From the NCBI GenBank assembly GCA_004794785.1, contig SJOL01000802.1, positions 2,251,028-2,315,027 on the forward strand: a DNA stretch of 64,000 nucleotides. Direction: 5' to 3'. Below are positions 1-13,100 of this stretch, one piece after another. Source of the DNA: Opisthorchis felineus (lineage: Eukaryota > Platyhelminthes > Trematoda > Opisthorchiida > Opisthorchiidae). The position numbers and the translations under genes are program-made. A model generated the notes under the pieces. The model made no database searches. It had not been told where the DNA came from and worked only from the letters and a program-made list of their open reading frames with translations. Within the stretch, counting starts at the first letter, position 1. Every line of letters starts with the position of its first letter.

Positions 1-85
1 TTACGGTTGTACGGCAGCGAAACATCGGTGCTGAACACTGATGTCATGCTGTCCATGGTGATGATGATGTTGATGGAGTGGCATT
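1..85 (+). repeat. 3' tail of a non-LTR retrotransposon (LINE), truncated by the window edge
   Basis: The segment reads GGTTGTACGGCAGCGAAAC, then a GGTGCTGAACACTGATGTC block and a short TGATGATGTTGATGG tail. The same order of words is found after a reverse-transcriptase remnant on the minus strand near 32800-32700, and again on the plus strand at 52550-52600. I therefore read it as the 3' untranslated end of the same LINE family, ending in a GAT-rich simple repeat. The histidine-rich open frame that crosses it on the minus strand is only the complement of this tail. Confidence 0.6.
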
Positions 86-2269
86 CTCCCATTTACGGCA
101 TTTGAAAGTAAACATTCCGCGCTCTTCCCAAAGTTGTGAAATTTTGCTGTTACGCCATTGACAAGCAAGATGATAGTTCGGCTTGAGTTGCGTCCACTCC
201 GTGAGAGGTAGGCGCACATTCATTTTGAGAATGATATGAAGAAATGATTGGGCTTGTTTCGTCTGTCATAGTAAGGGAACAAAATTTTTCACCTATTTGT
301 TCTGTGTGATAACATTAACTGACGTCAACTAGTCCGTCAATGAGAATCATTTTGGTAGAAGTCAGGTAACTGCTTGACCTTGAATGTCAGATGTCTGAAG
401 CCGCTTCCAAACTCCAAGTCACGACTTAACTCAAAGGCGTTCGGCTCAGTTTAGGCCTCTGGGCCGCAGTTTTGAATTAACCGGGATAGATTGTACATCC
501 TAGTCGATGGGCTGAACAAACTCATGGTTTATTGGGAAAATGACTACTTTGTGTTACTTTTATCGGAAGCTCAGGTGACGAATTACGATTTTGGCTACAT
601 ATTCAGATTCGACCTGTCCCTTTGTTAGTGACAGCTTAACCTCTAAACAGGATCGTATGACAAGTCGCCGGTAACCACAAAACATAACTTTGCCAACCAG
701 CGCTAATCATGAAAGAGTAGCTTGCAGATAGATAAAAATGAGGACACAACACAATCTCTACGGATTTGTCCCTGATCGGTACGGATCAACTGACTGAACT
801 GCTGATGAATCCCAGTAAGGACGAGACGTGAAAGCTTCATTGAAAATTCCCTAATCTCCACATACTACTAACAAAATCTAAGTAGCTCAGAAGGAGGAGT
901 AATTCACATGATGAGTGAAACTTCCGTCTGTGAGGAACCAGTCTATCGACAGATGTGACCGCGTGATATGGATTCCGAACGTGAAGAATGAGTGATGCTA
1001 CATCTTGTCTATGAGTGAGTAAATCACACCGCTGATGAGCCAGGCGCTCGCAGCCGAACAGACCAGACTACTAGCTAACTGCTTGGCAGGATTGCAATGT
1101 TTTTTGTTTGGTCTGTCTAGCCGGGGTCACAACATCCGACTCAGGACTCTGCGGCGTGGTGTACAGCCGCATCTCGATGCGCCATCGAAGAAGTTCGATG
1201 GAAGTAAAGTGCTTGACTGACAACAGTTTTGCTTCTTCGTTCGGTCTGTAGAATCCGTACGGTTACTGTTGAGACCATCACAGGTTGCACTGGCATGTGC
1301 TGCGTAAAGTGGCACAGTTGCGCCCGATGGGGTCAGCCTGACAGCAGGACTGTCACATCTTGCATAGTTTCATTACTGGAACTAAGGATATCCCTTTCAC
1401 CGGATGAAAAATGGTCCAAAAATAGTGAGAACGGTAAACCGTGTCACAATAATGTCCACTGGACTGGTCTTTTCTATGCTCAGCCCTGATTAATGTTAGT
1501 AAATCAGCAAAATATCACGGACAAATGGCAAAAAGTCATGTGAAGGTCAAAAAGTAATTCGAACTTAACTGTCCTGTCTTTCTCATAAAACTAAGTAGCC
1601 AGCACCCACATATTACTGAAATTACCCCGGACAGTTGCAAAAAAATACGAAAACGGCTCATTTCTACATCTCTCCCCAACCGAAAAGCCGTTTTGGCATC
1701 CCATGAAGCACTTCTTCAAGATGCGAAGCACACGAAAACTGGCCGAAGTATTGAACCTCATTTCTTATAGATCATATTGAAAATGGTTTGGGGAACACGT
1801 GCCACTCTACCGGGATTACGTACAAAGGGAGGTTTTTGGCAAATGTGCGGCCTCAGCCCACTGCGTCAGAGACCACGTTTTTCCATATTAGTTCATAACT
1901 TAGAACAAAGGTACTCACTGGTTCCTGAGTCGGTGAAACCATCCCCTAAGGGGAAATGGCACAGTGTCCACCTGCTGGGTCATCTGTTTGTATATCCAGA
2001 TTTAAATGGTCGCACAAAAAACAGCTGGTCTCTGCAGTACATCCTAAATCGTCCGGCTTCTACGCCTGTGACTCCACTGGTTCGACAGAGGGGCAAAACA
2101 AGCACTTCCGTTCACTTGTAACACAAGCTAAGCAATTAGATGTACCAGTAAACGAAAACTCATTACTTCACAATTTCCTCAGATATATCATTTTGTCGTC
2201 ATGCAGGAGCACACCTCTCCCACACAGGTATTTTCATCTTTGGTTCGCAATTGAATCTGGATCGAGCTC
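86..2269. other. Non-coding stretch, nothing recognised
   Basis: About 2.2 kb of ordinary-looking AT/GC-mixed sequence. I see no exon, RNA gene or familiar repeat. A 114-codon frame near 1777-2121 has no recognisable motif and no splice or start context that would support it. Confidence 0.5.
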
Positions 2270-2445
2270 TAGATGGCGCAGTGACTAAGGCGTGAACTCA
2301 CTGACCGGAAGATCCGCGGTTCGAACCCAGCCCCGGCATCTCGACTGCTCCTGTCTGGGCTTGAACAACCTGGCAGTATCTCAGTCTTCGCCTATCTATC
2401 GGCTGACATGGGCTCGATAGGGTGTTACAAATGAATGATTATTAC
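2270..2445 (+). repeat. tRNA-derived SINE, family S, copy 1
   Basis: The head has a pol III A-box-like TGGCGCAGTGACTAAGG and a perfect B box GGTTCGAACCC at 2318-2328, followed by a body with CATCTCGACTGCTCCTGTCT and the tail GATAGGGTGTTACAAATGAATGATTATT. The same body is found at 31081-31262 and, inverted, at 2585-2720 and 3934-4112. No tRNA fold can be completed, so it is a SINE and not a tRNA gene. Confidence 0.75.
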
Positions 2446-2584
2446 GCATATTTTTAGTGATAGCACAAGTTTTATTTTTGTCAAATCCGGCTGGCCAGCA
2501 CAAAAGTGACCCCCTTGGTCCAGATAATGGGTTTCCATGACAGGTACCGGGCCTAATTATAGGTACTAACGGTAGTACAGCTTT

Positions 2585-2720
2585 AACGCCTTTTCGGTAC
2601 CTGCCTGTTATGCCACCCGACGGAAGTACGAGCGCTATGATTGCCCAGTCGAGGTTGGGTTCGAACCACGGACCTTGTGGTCAGTAAGTTCGAGCCTCGA
2701 CCACTGATTAATCTGGAGCA
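2585..2720 (-). repeat. tRNA-derived SINE, family S, copy 2 (inverted)
   Basis: Complement of copy 1 with the B box readable as GGGTTCGAACCAC at 2657-2669. It lies about 140 bp from copy 1 in the opposite orientation, so the two can form an inverted pair. Confidence 0.65.
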
Positions 2721-3933
2721 GGCATATTTTGCCAAGTGCCTGCGTTCCAACTAATAAGTTCGTCACTTCTACTGAACTTCATCCTCACCGTCAGCTTCTA
2801 GTAAACCAGATGTAGTGGACATACGAGACCCTTTACAAGATGATAAGCCCTTTGTATAGGAGACAATTCCCTGGATGTGTTTCTTTCTGGAGGAAATATC
2901 ACAGCTCTAAGCTGTAAGGCAAACTGGTCAATGGTGCGCAGTGGAAAGCTTTGGAACAGAATTGAGGGTAGTCTACCACCCGAGAGGAGTAGCATATATG
3001 TTTAGCAATTACACATTAACTATGTACTACTCATGTCTGCTAATGAGGATCCTGTCTTTCATTAGTTTCCTCTTCCCCGTTGGTCCTCTCTTTGAAGTTT
3101 TTCGTGGATGGCCAGATTGATGTCATCTCATAAACAGCAGCAACATGTGGTACATCGAACTAGGGATAAAAACGGGATTTAACAATTGTCGGATAATCGG
3201 GTTTTCACATGAAAAGCAGAAGTTTTTCACATTTTTTTTATGATATCCCGTACTTTTTATTCAGGATAGTAAAGTTTGGATGACTTTCCAATGTAGACAG
3301 ACAGTTATCTAGGACAGTTTAAAACTCGTCTATTTGCTTCGTATTACAAATCGTTGAACGCAGCTCCAGTCGACAATGAGTTCCCCCGGGAATTCTGTCT
3401 TATCAGTCACTTTCAGAATGGAAGGCATTAGTCTGCGCACTCGCAAATAGGATGCGTTCGTGAGTGAGTGATTTTCACAAGTCAAGTCTAGTGAATAGCT
3501 GAATGACTTTCGCTCAGGCCAGACTGTCCGACTACTCTGAGCGGAACTCTTGCGACTATCCGAATGAGATGGCCCTACTTGGTCTTATTCAACTGATAAG
3601 GCTGATGGATTTTACTTCACCCCAGTAGAACAGTCACTTCCCATCAAGTCGATGGCATCAAGTGATTTCGCAGAACTTTTTAAAATTGCGTTCGAATCCG
3701 ATTGAAGCCTCTCCTGGCTGCTGAATGTAGCCGCACAATGTCACACATGGTATACGTGCGAATAAAACTGAGTGAAAACATCGGTGTTAGGTTCAGCCTG
3801 CTATAGAGGCTTTGCAAGCCCTGGGCAAAATCAGTCCGTCAGACAATAGTTAAGTCATGAACAGATCATTCATGTCCACACACTGACTGCAGAAGTGCAG
3901 CAGAAACCGGTAAACCGAATAAAATAACTAAAT
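2721..3933. other. Non-coding stretch, nothing recognised
   Basis: I see no exon, RNA gene or known repeat in this 1.2 kb. Confidence 0.45.
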
Positions 3934-4112
3934 CGTTCAGTTGTAACACCCTTTCGGTGCCTAGCTGCCCTGCCTCCTGAAGACAGCAAGAGGGCTGAGA
4001 TACTGCCAGGTAGCCCAAGCCTAGACAGGGGCAGTCGAGATGTTGGGGTTGGGTTCGAACCACGGGCCTTCCGACCAATAAGTTCGCGCCTTACCCACTG
4101 AGCTACCTCAAG
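3934..4112 (-). repeat. tRNA-derived SINE, family S, copy 3 (inverted)
   Basis: The complement carries the full SINE: tail GTTGTAACACCCTTTCGGTG, body with CTAGACAGGGGCAGTCGAGA, B box complement GGGTTCGAACCACGG and A-box region CCCACTGAGCTACC. This is the best preserved minus-strand copy. Confidence 0.75.
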
Positions 4113-4433
4113 CTCATCGATCAGTAAAACGTTTTGGTTTACATTGTCTTGTTTAGACTAACAGTCTATTGTTCTGCACAGGGTTTTGTGGACTGTGGGA
4201 ATCATGTCACGACTCCGGACAGCTACGGGGCTGACGGTGATTCAGTGGAATGACTCGGGCAATCGATCACCTGGGTGGATACACACAAGAGGCCTTTCCT
4301 AGGCAATGATTGTGGATACTCCGTCGTCTGTGTATTACTATGTTTATCTCCAGGATAATTGTCCGACAACTGTTGCCCACGGACTCTATTTCAACAAGGC
4401 TATCTTTGAAATCATACAAGCTGGATCAAACCT

Positions 4434-4545
4434 GTTCTGCATCAGACCACCTCAAGTTTCAGCTGGTACGATATTCGAGATATCGCAATAGATTTTATAG
4501 ACGTAACGCACTACTCATTCAGCTTTTTTTACTCAGTATAGTCTT
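4434..4545 (-). repeat. Family A repeat fragment without its ribozyme
   Basis: Contains the family A words CAAGTTTCAGCTGGTACGAT, ATATTCGAGATATCGC and ACGCACTACTCAT in the order seen in the minus-strand copies at 14086 and 30365. The ribozyme half is missing. Confidence 0.6.
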
Positions 4546-4869
4546 ACGTGCTGGCTGAAGCGTAGCAGGTGGTGCTGGACGCCATTCACCACTGCGCCCC
4601 AGCCTCTCATGTTTACTACATGTGTGACATCCGCACTAAGCAGCTGCATTAGTCCTGCACGTATGACTGTTCCCGGGCATTATTCGTCGGATTGCTTAAC
4701 TTACGTTCTTGATACCTCTTTAAGAATCACCTGACTACCTCACCTGAGTGACCTTGCCTACCACCCTCGTACCGCCTTGAGCTCTGCGCCGTTCGGCTTG
4801 GAGAGAGTTCATTTTTAGCCCCCCCCTGTTTTGTGTAGCTTTGGTTATTGGTGAAGAAAGCATGGAGGA

Positions 4870-4985
4870 AGTTGCTGGTTAGTAACTCACACTTAACTAG
4901 GATGTGGAGCTGCTTCTCCTTCAGTCACGCGATTCACATCACGTGATCATGCACTGCCTACCTCAGACGGCTTTTGAGACTTGTG
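4870..4985 (+). repeat. Family D repeat fragment
   Basis: Has ACTCACACTTAACTAGGATG, then TTCAGTCACGCGATTCACAT and CACGTGATCATGC, matching the order in the longer copies at 21340-21500 and 46335-46555. It decays before the CTCCCCGAGTGACGA block. Confidence 0.5.
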
Positions 4986-5151
4986 AGTTTTTGCCTTTCT
5001 GAGTAGACGTCCTGATGTGCAGCAGCATGAAACATTCAGAACGGTTCGTGCAGGTGATCTTTCCAGATTGCTACAGTCGTATTTTAGGTCCTATAGTCCT
5101 CTGGCAATCAAAACAAATGCGAATTCGCTCCTTTTAAAATTTTGTTTTTTT

Positions 5152-5180
5152 TCTAATTGATTAATTAATTAATTAATTGT
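5152..5180. repeat. (TTAA)n-type simple repeat
   Basis: Five successive TTAA-type units (ATTGATTAATTAATTAATTA) embedded in AT-rich sequence. Confidence 0.8.
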
Positions 5181-5639
5181 TCATCAGTTTCGTAAGTGGT
5201 ATGGGACATTTGATAGTGTTACAGAATCCACACTTTCTAAGTACTTTCAGTCAATAAACAATGGAAGAAAAAATGAGGATGAATAGACTCAAGAGAGTTC
5301 AACTTGCAGTCCACCTTGTACGACATCAATACAACAACGCCTTTGCTGGAGACTGCGCGACCTTTTGTTCCGTGAGATTTATCCCTGTAAAACCCTTAAC
5401 TCCAGTTTCTTTTTCGGGCAGTTTGATTTCTTGGGTCCTTGTACCTATACGGTTATCCCTAATTGAGAAACCTATTGAAGACACCTGTTCCCAAAAGCTG
5501 CTGAGAATTGGTTAGGCTTGAGAACGTGTTCGTCCAACCACACTCATCAATTGGCAAATTACGGGCGTGTTTAGGGACGAAATTCGTTGTCTAGTTTGGC
5601 TAACAAGTATGTCCTACTCTAACGCGTCTGTGTGTTTCT

Positions 5640-6348
5640 CTCTATCTGTACCGCTCATTTCACTACGGGTTGCCGAACGGCAAGTGGAGCGTAATTTTGT
5701 GAATATTGCATCAACACTGCTCTCATCTCCAACACACCAGCAACAACAGCAGCTACTCATGCGATTTACCGGACGAGGACACGGTCGATTTCTCAGTTTT
5801 GCTACCAGTCGGTGAGGGGTACAGCGCCACAACAATAATCAACCTGTATCGACCAGAACGAGCTAGCCTGTCTTGTCCGGTGGGCAGGGCACTGGTTTCG
5901 TCGCTCGGCCTTCTGCCAGTCTATCGCTGTCTCTCGCACAAGCAATTCCCGTCAAATCTCTCCCACATGACCTCTCGCTCCGGAAGCCACCAGACCTATA
6001 GATCTACGAGCCAATCAGCAGCGTCCAATGTGTACTGGACACGTGCGTGCGTGCGTGTGCGCGTGTACATGTGCATGAAACCTGTGCGTGCGTGTATTCA
6101 TGCGCTTCTGCATCGCTCGTTTCTGGGGCTATAGACGCACTAGCGCGTACGTTTGTGCGTGTGTATTATTACGAGTGTCTGTTGGCCGACGAGCGCTGGT
6201 TGTCAGGTTTCCACAACTGTTCTCCAACACGAACGCGTTTTACATTCAGGGAAAATATTGTTTGCAAAGCCCCGAAATGAGAGACAGTGATAATTTGCCA
6301 AAAAATCTGGAGTATCACTTGTCAAAACAGCAATAAGTTTTGTTGAAA
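5640..6348 (+). promoter_or_regulatory. Candidate promoter/5' UTR region of the GPR158-like receptor, with a GT/CG-rich microsatellite
   Basis: The 700 bases before the start codon are richer in CpG than the flanks and include an impure (GTGC)n/(GT)n tract at about 6041-6165. An in-frame TAA at 6334-6336 lies 12 bases before the ATG, so the coding frame does not extend unspliced upstream. No TATA box or start site can be fixed by eye. The promoter assignment rests on position and composition only. A non-coding first exon further upstream cannot be excluded, nor can trans-splicing, which is known in flatworms. Confidence 0.3.
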
Positions 6349-7103
6349 ATGATGGATATTGTAAACAGAATCCGGTTGCACAATGGTTTTATTACCATGT
6401 ACATATTGTGCACATTTGTACCCATCGGAATATACAATGCCGTACCGTTTAACACAGCATCCCGTGAGGATACTTTACGTAAATTTATAAATTATGTACA
6501 AAGTGAGAAAACATTTTGCTTCCCCGATGCCTGGTCCCCCGGATCCTCACAGGATAGTGATGGATCATTAACTAAAAGACCTTTGTTGGCATTCCATCAG
6601 TTGTTTACAGATGTAATCACTCCGTACTCTCTGATGAATAGCTTTCATGAGGACGTCAAAGAGTCTATTCGAATCATGCGCGTTATCAATCGATTGTTTC
6701 ATTTACCCCAAGGAATACCGACGAACTTAATGTCAGAGCTATTAAATTCCTATATCCAGGCCGCGAAACCAGTCACATTCCGACAAACAAATGATTTGAC
6801 TACCGGTAACGTGACTCCAGCCAGCCAAAATGTGACATCTGTGTTAGCTATAGGATTGTGCAAAGACAGCGGACTAATTTCTTATGCAACATCCGGCACA
6901 GAAATGATAAGTCCAGCAATTCCCAGGAAAGCATGTGCAGAACTGAAAAATGCCGCACACCGCTATGATCTGAGTTTCACAGAGGAGACAATCTACGAAC
7001 GATTCCAAATGAACTGGGTGGCAAATCAGTGTGAACAAATCGCCGGTCGTCCAGCTGTAATTCGTGCGGCTGTTCGTCCTGTAGAAGGCACCGGAAAACT
7101 TCA
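6349..7103 (+). CDS. GPR158-like receptor, exon 1: signal peptide and N-terminal Cache-like ectodomain
   Basis: Encodes residues 1-251 plus two bases. ATG at 6349 is chosen because an in-frame stop lies at 6334 and the ATGATGG context is good; the second ATG (6352) has the better +4 G. A hydrophobic run ([19 protein letters not shown]) fits a signal peptide. Helical blocks such as [20 protein letters not shown] and [12 protein letters not shown] resemble the long first helices of the GPR158 Cache domain. Two N-glycosylation sequons (NVT) follow. Near the exon end, [10 protein letters not shown] is placed where the family has an aromatic-Trp...Cys segment. The donor is CA|GTGAGT, leaving phase 2. 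Extending the frame past the donor meets a stop at once, so the 255-codon single-exon reading is not the true end. Confidence 0.85.
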
Positions 7104-10100
7104 GTGAGTTGGCTCAGTTTTGCGAGCGTAGTTTGGTCTGTCTGTCTGTTTGGTTTCTTTCATTGGGTAGCAACCAGCCTACCATGAGATTCTCTAGGGC
7201 AAGACACCACGGTCGTTTGTCATACGAATGCGATAGATGAGGACATCTGACCGCATTTGACAAATCCACACCAGTAATTTATACAAAGAATCGAACAGTA
7301 ATGCGGAACAGCATCGTTCGTTGTGTAAACTAGCTTGTATATATACCTGAAACTGCCCGGTTATTCGAGTCATCCTTTTCCAAAAGGATGGTACACAATT
7401 TTGACAATACGGTTACAATATAGCTACACAGAACTATCTGTTAGAATATCCTGTGAAATTACTTACAATCATAATGATAATATCAGACCGTTTTTTATCT
7501 GAACGAATGCCACAGTTTCATCCATGATCGATTTCTGTCCGTTCTGACGGTTCGATGACCTTGTCCGTTTCTCTGTGTGATTGTCTCGTCTTACGACAAA
7601 ATTTATTATGTCACTCTCAGAGAGAACAACCTCAAGAAATATAATGAAGATTGGCCACGAATGTAGTTGGAAAATGCATAGGACTCGAAAAGATGTGACT
7701 TTTCTACCGTTTGTTCAATTTGTGGGCAACAACCGACCGCCAGTAAAAGAGATTTTTTGAACAACACAATACCTTCTACTCGTGGTGGCTTAGGATCCGT
7801 TCCTCTGAATAATTGAACTTTAACTGTGTCAGAGCGGATATGCCAAAACCTCAAGTAATACCTCAATGAGGTTCATCAAACCACGCCATCCATAGAGTAA
7901 GAAGGACTAGATTTTTGACACCTAGCTAACGTCGCAAATGGATGGCAAAACGGGCAAAACTCTACCATGAAGATATATTCTAACGAAAAGGACCTAAAGA
8001 ACGGTGATTTCTAGGAACTTGCCAAACTGCGGATCATCGCATGTTGTTTCGTCATGTGTTCCGGTCTCATCGCGCAATCAGTCGTAACCTAGAAGTCTGA
8101 AATTTAGACCGAACGGATGACTACTGCTCCTGAGCAGGCGAAAATCCAGAATGCATTTTTCCGGCCATAGCAGTGCACGTGTTAGATGGGCCAGAACTAC
8201 ATAAGTGATTGGCGGACTGCTCGCTTGACTTAGCAGGTCAATCCATCCAATGCAGAGTCGGACAGACTGAGTAAAACCGTGATTTTGTTCACAGGAGATC
8301 CGTGTTTATAGTGCTCTAGATTCTTCTGGATGGATGAGCAACAATTGTGGAGTGACCGAAACCAGTTACTTCAGAAATATCAGAGTGCATGGCATAATAT
8401 TGGCATAATATTTAAGTTCGTTCATCACCTTTCAAAAGTCTGGATCGATAAGTCATATCTACTTTGTTGTTTCAAAATGAGTGATATAACCATATGCTGA
8501 CCATAGAAAGTATGTTTCGATATTATCCAAACTTAATCGCCATAGAAGGTCGTTCGTTGTAGGGGGGTAAGCTATATAAGAGTTTAATCAAAGTGGGTTG
8601 AAATGCACCGCTAATCTCTTGCGTCTATTGGATGGATCTTTACAGAATTTTCGTCCTTCTCTTGATGAGTTGACAATACTTCGTGCACAAGAATCGGTGT
8701 ACATAGAAATACTCCCTTCCAAATCAAACATTGTGTTGTACACATTCTGAATTACATTTTGGTGTTACTCACACCTAGATGATGTCTACACACTCGTTTG
8801 GCAACCAGCTCCAAGTGGTTGAACAAATTCCTCCAAGAAATCACTACCAGCGGCATTATTCTTCCCATACGATCATCATGAAATTTAATCGTTGGTCAAG
8901 GTGAATTATCGACTGAGATTTCGTCCTGACATTCAGCCCTGTCTATGCTGAAATGTTGAGAAGCACTGTACAGTTGTTTCATCCTTATTGGGAATCATCA
9001 GAAGTGCGCATCTCACGACACGCGGCGAGTTGCACCCCCCGCAACCTTCCTGCCAGTGGTTGAACACTTAAACCTTCGGTCACGTGCGGTCGAAAGGCAG
9101 TATGATTATCCCCCATTCAGGCAGGGTATGGTGCCACTCATCCCACGGTCACAGGTACTACGTCACGCATTGACTGGCTTCTCGAGTGGTGATGGAACTC
9201 AGATGGAACTTATCATTCATACCGTGAAATCAGTCGTTTTCTGAGCCCCTTATAGACTGATGGTAGTGTGAAGTGATTTGATGACCTTCGATGGAAGTTT
9301 CGTCCTGTCACGTGATTACGTTGCAGACCACGTGGTCAGACAGGGAAGGCTTCTGGTCAAAAACGTCTCCCGATTAAGTTTCTGTTGCAGACTTCAAGTT
9401 GGTTATTGCTCGGAGAAATTGTTTCATGTATTAGCGAAATACACTCATTTGCATACCAATTTGGTTTTGACGGGAGGTTCACCTGGAACTCAGCTGAATC
9501 TCTCGTTTATGATGTTTTTAAGAGATTCAGCTGGGTTCCAGGTGAGTCTCCCGTCAAAACCAAATTGGAATGCAGATGAGTGTAGTTCGCTAATTTCGTG
9601 CAATTCGGGTTCAAGTAGAACATTAGGTTGACAAAAACTCGGGCCTGCGCCTACCTGACAAGCTCCAAGAAAGGCGAAACCGATCTTGGGCTGTCGAAGT
9701 GTCTTCAGCAACCTTATGAGTAGTGTATTACGTCTATACTTGTTTCAGACATGTTCTTCATGCCGAATAAATTTATCAGGATAACAGAAGTTCAGCTTTC
9801 GAAATCGCCCCTGGCCACCTAGTGGGAGACCTGAAAAGACACCCTCATATCTCACGGTTTACAAAATGCTGGTTTCAATCTACATTCAGGAATATCATAG
9901 TTCGGGACATGCTATGACTACTGACTTGCTTTCAAGTAGCATATAGCTCCACTCCTGAATGCATAGGTTCGAATGGCCTACCACAAACCTACACTACCTA
10001 CTGCACATGTGACAACAATTGTTCAAGGTGATATTTTCGGGTCAATTGAAAGGGGGTTGTAAAATAGATTTGTCGTTTCCTCACCCACCTAAGCTAGCGA

Positions 10101-13100
10101 CATTCTCAGTTGACCTCAGAGTGTTAATTATCATATTCTGTCGTAGTGATAATTCATCAAAGCAATTCCTGCGTTGGCTATGACAACGCATTATAAACTG
10201 AAAACACCTCAAGTCGATATGGCTTTTGCATGCTAAGGTTTCTAAAGCGTTTTGTTTCAGGCAGGCTTCCTTGTTGACCGGACTGGAGGTTGTCCCTCGT
10301 GTTACAGTTAGTAATGCGATCAGTCCCATGGCCACGTCCAGCCAATATATCCCGATCGGTTTGGACCAGATTAAAGTCAATTACAGTCCACGGAATGATG
10401 TCTTTGGTTTCAACTTATCCTTTGGTAGGTGAATGTTCGAACCAAGAACGCTCTTCTCCAACTTCATTTTATATTTGTGTTTTTGCGGAGTATGATTGAC
10501 CAGAAAATTGTGGCTGACTCCCTTTTCTTTTGCATAATTTCTGCGAAATCATGTGGTTACAACTTGTCAAGTCACTAATGTCGGTGTTTGACTTTTCACC
10601 AGTCACTCTCAGTTGCACAATAATCTCACGGGGAACTCAGCTGAATCCAGCTGCATCACCCGTTTATAACTGTCTCCTTCAACTGAAAATGCAGCACAAA
10701 GGCCGCCTCTTGTTTCAGCATTACATTACCAGACACGACACACTACTCATAAGGTTGCTGAAAACCCTTCTACAGATCACTACCGGTTTCGCCTTTCTAC
10801 TTCGGGTTTATCAACTAGGCGAAGTCTCCGAGTTTCCGTCAACCCTATGTTCTACTGGAACATCAGCCCATGGCGGTACTACTGTAGTTCCCACGACTTG
10901 TTGCTGTGTACATGTTTATCAAAGGCTGGTTCCATGTACTCAAAGGTATGTGTTTCTTTCAAAGCACTTTAGAAAATGTAAACTTGACAACATGATCGTG
11001 TTTTCACAATCGTACAGTTTCAATTTAAGAAGAACTGCTACTTGCAAGTAGCGAGAGAAAAGCCTCAGTTATTGGGGTAAGAATGACTCGACAAGGCCCT
11101 CCAAGTATCGGCTAATTTGAATTGACGGGATTACTGATGAGTCATCGGTGAATCCAGCCCGTTAGCTATCGATTTTCAGGGAGGATCCGATAATTTAGAC
11201 TAACGCGGTGTGGTCATGTGATTTCGATAAGGTCTCCTCAGAACAACTACGCGCAAATAATCTATGGGCTTAGAGATAGAGTAAACTGCAACACAGCTGG
11301 TCACTAACCTTAGTCAGTAAAATTGTTCTACAAATTGGTTCAGTGTTAGAGAAACTTTGGTCTGGTAGGTTAGTGTTCAATGACAAGACCTGTGCGCTCA
11401 CGTGATGCTTCTGGTGATAAATGGTTGGTCGAGCTGCGATCGCCCCGACTATCTTTAGTACGTTTTATTGAACGGCCTTTGAACGGTTTTTCAAAGAACC
11501 AGCTTTTACGCAAGTCTGGGATCGAATCCCGGAGGATTCAGCCACACGAAGACAGGCTGACCTGAACAACACCCATTTTATAGGTCAAAATGATATGTGA
11601 CCATTGGCAACGTTAGCCAAGCATTATCTGAAACTGATCCCCACCAAACCGGATGAACGGACCACAAGTGATTCCTCACTTGTCATTCGAATTCGACTAC
11701 CCGATAAGAGCTATAAAGTTATCAGCAAAGGAACTTAGAAAGAGGAAAACTGTGACCTTCCGTATCAAAGTAGGTGATTTGGGAGGAAAATACTCGAAAC
11801 GTTTCCCAGTTTTTCTTCCTCTCAGAAGAGACCCCACTTCAAGACGGACAACTTTCGATTGCTTCTTTCAAGTGGTCTCTCTAGACGGGATCAGAATATT
11901 TTCATCACATGTATTTTTCAAAGTTCGTTCAATTTGGGTTCAAGTAGAACACAAGGTTTACGGGAACCCGGGAACCGCGCCTATCTGATGCGCCCCAAAA
12001 AAAGGCGGAATCAGCCGTGGGTTTCGAAGAGTTTTCAGCAACCTTATGAGTAGTATGTTACATCTATGAGACGGTTCTAACTGTGTAATTTATACACTAT
12101 GCAAACCTCCACCGTCCGGCACGTAATTTTGCAAAAACTATGTGAAGCAGATATTTTTCGTGTTGCTACTTTCTTTTTCGAAAAAATCGGCACACGGCAG
12201 ATTCAGTCAAAACTTGAACAGCACTATTTCCTTCAATCCCATTTGGTTTCGCGGTACTTAATTAAGTTCCGTCTTCACCTTCCAGGTGACTTGACTCTAT
12301 TCAGTTCAAACGCATAATAAACAAGGCCCAGTACCTGGAAGCACTGACTGTCTGAAAACTATTTCCGCATTTTTTGTGGTCCAGCAAAAATTGGGGGTTG
12401 TATCTTTTCCAACAACTTTTGACATTTTCGACAGATCTATTGATTCCTGTTTGTCACGTCCTCCCGCTGTTAGACAAGAAAAAACTTACTAACCACACGT
12501 TTGCTTAGACCAGTCTAATAGAACCGTGTGCGTTCAGCTTCCCAGTTTAGCAGCATTTCAACGAACTCGAGAACAAAATTTGGCTGTCATTGTGTCCCAC
12601 ATTGATACCCCTAGGTCATCGTAGTCCGAGAACAAGCAGTACAGGAATGTCGGGCTGAAAGTGATGGTGAGGTTTCCTCGAAAAGTAAGAGACTGTTCGG
12701 ATTCCTTTCTGATAAGAATAACTTAGCCAGGATATCAAACTGAGACAGCCGTCCCCGTCAGTCTGTATGGCTTGCTTCCGATTCCTCATAATGCCTTAGC
12801 GGGAGTTAACGTAGTGACCTTGGGTAACCGTCTTCACCAATTACGAATTTTTGTACACCACAGCAACATTCCGGGCTTGAGCGCTTCTCAATGAACATGA
12901 GATCATCTACAAGGAGAAAAGAGCGTGTTTTGGTTACCAGGCGGCAATGAAAATTAAAACCCAGAAGTTGAGCGAATACATCCCGAAATCAACGAAAAGA
13001 CAACGAACTATATGCGATAAAATGGTCATGGCGTCCTCGAGCTACCGTGGTAATGATTTCAAGTTACGTCGCTCCCCAAAACCTTCTTAGATCGCCCTGC

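Larger units (their letters stand above)
7104..10260 (+). other. Intron 1 (3.2 kb)
   Basis: Donor GTGAGT, acceptor TTTTGTTTCAG. The first 1.8 kb holds nothing I recognise. The second half holds the reversed family B/family D composite (8958-9275) and a family A foldback with a decayed hammerhead (9405-9745). Confidence 0.8.

Noticed and set aside
1..219. 72-codon minus frame with a His-rich run
   Set aside because: It is the complement of the GATGATGTT tail of a LINE; the His run is CAT/CAC from the simple repeat.
1777..2121. 114-codon frame upstream of the receptor
   Set aside because: Starts at a TTG, has no motif, and overlaps another frame of equal length.
2270..2345. tRNA gene
   Set aside because: A and B boxes are present but no acceptor stem or complete cloverleaf; it is repeated as a SINE head.
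10530..11051. 173-codon plus frame
   Set aside because: It lies across an inverted family A repeat; its words are the repeat's words and no protein motif is seen.
11500..11545. B-box-like GGGATCGAATCCC as part of a tRNA
   Set aside because: It is a short palindrome with no A box at the right distance.
11653..11988. 111-codon plus frame considered as a receptor exon
   Set aside because: No family similarity, it runs into a family A repeat, and exon 2 joins exon 3 in phase without it.
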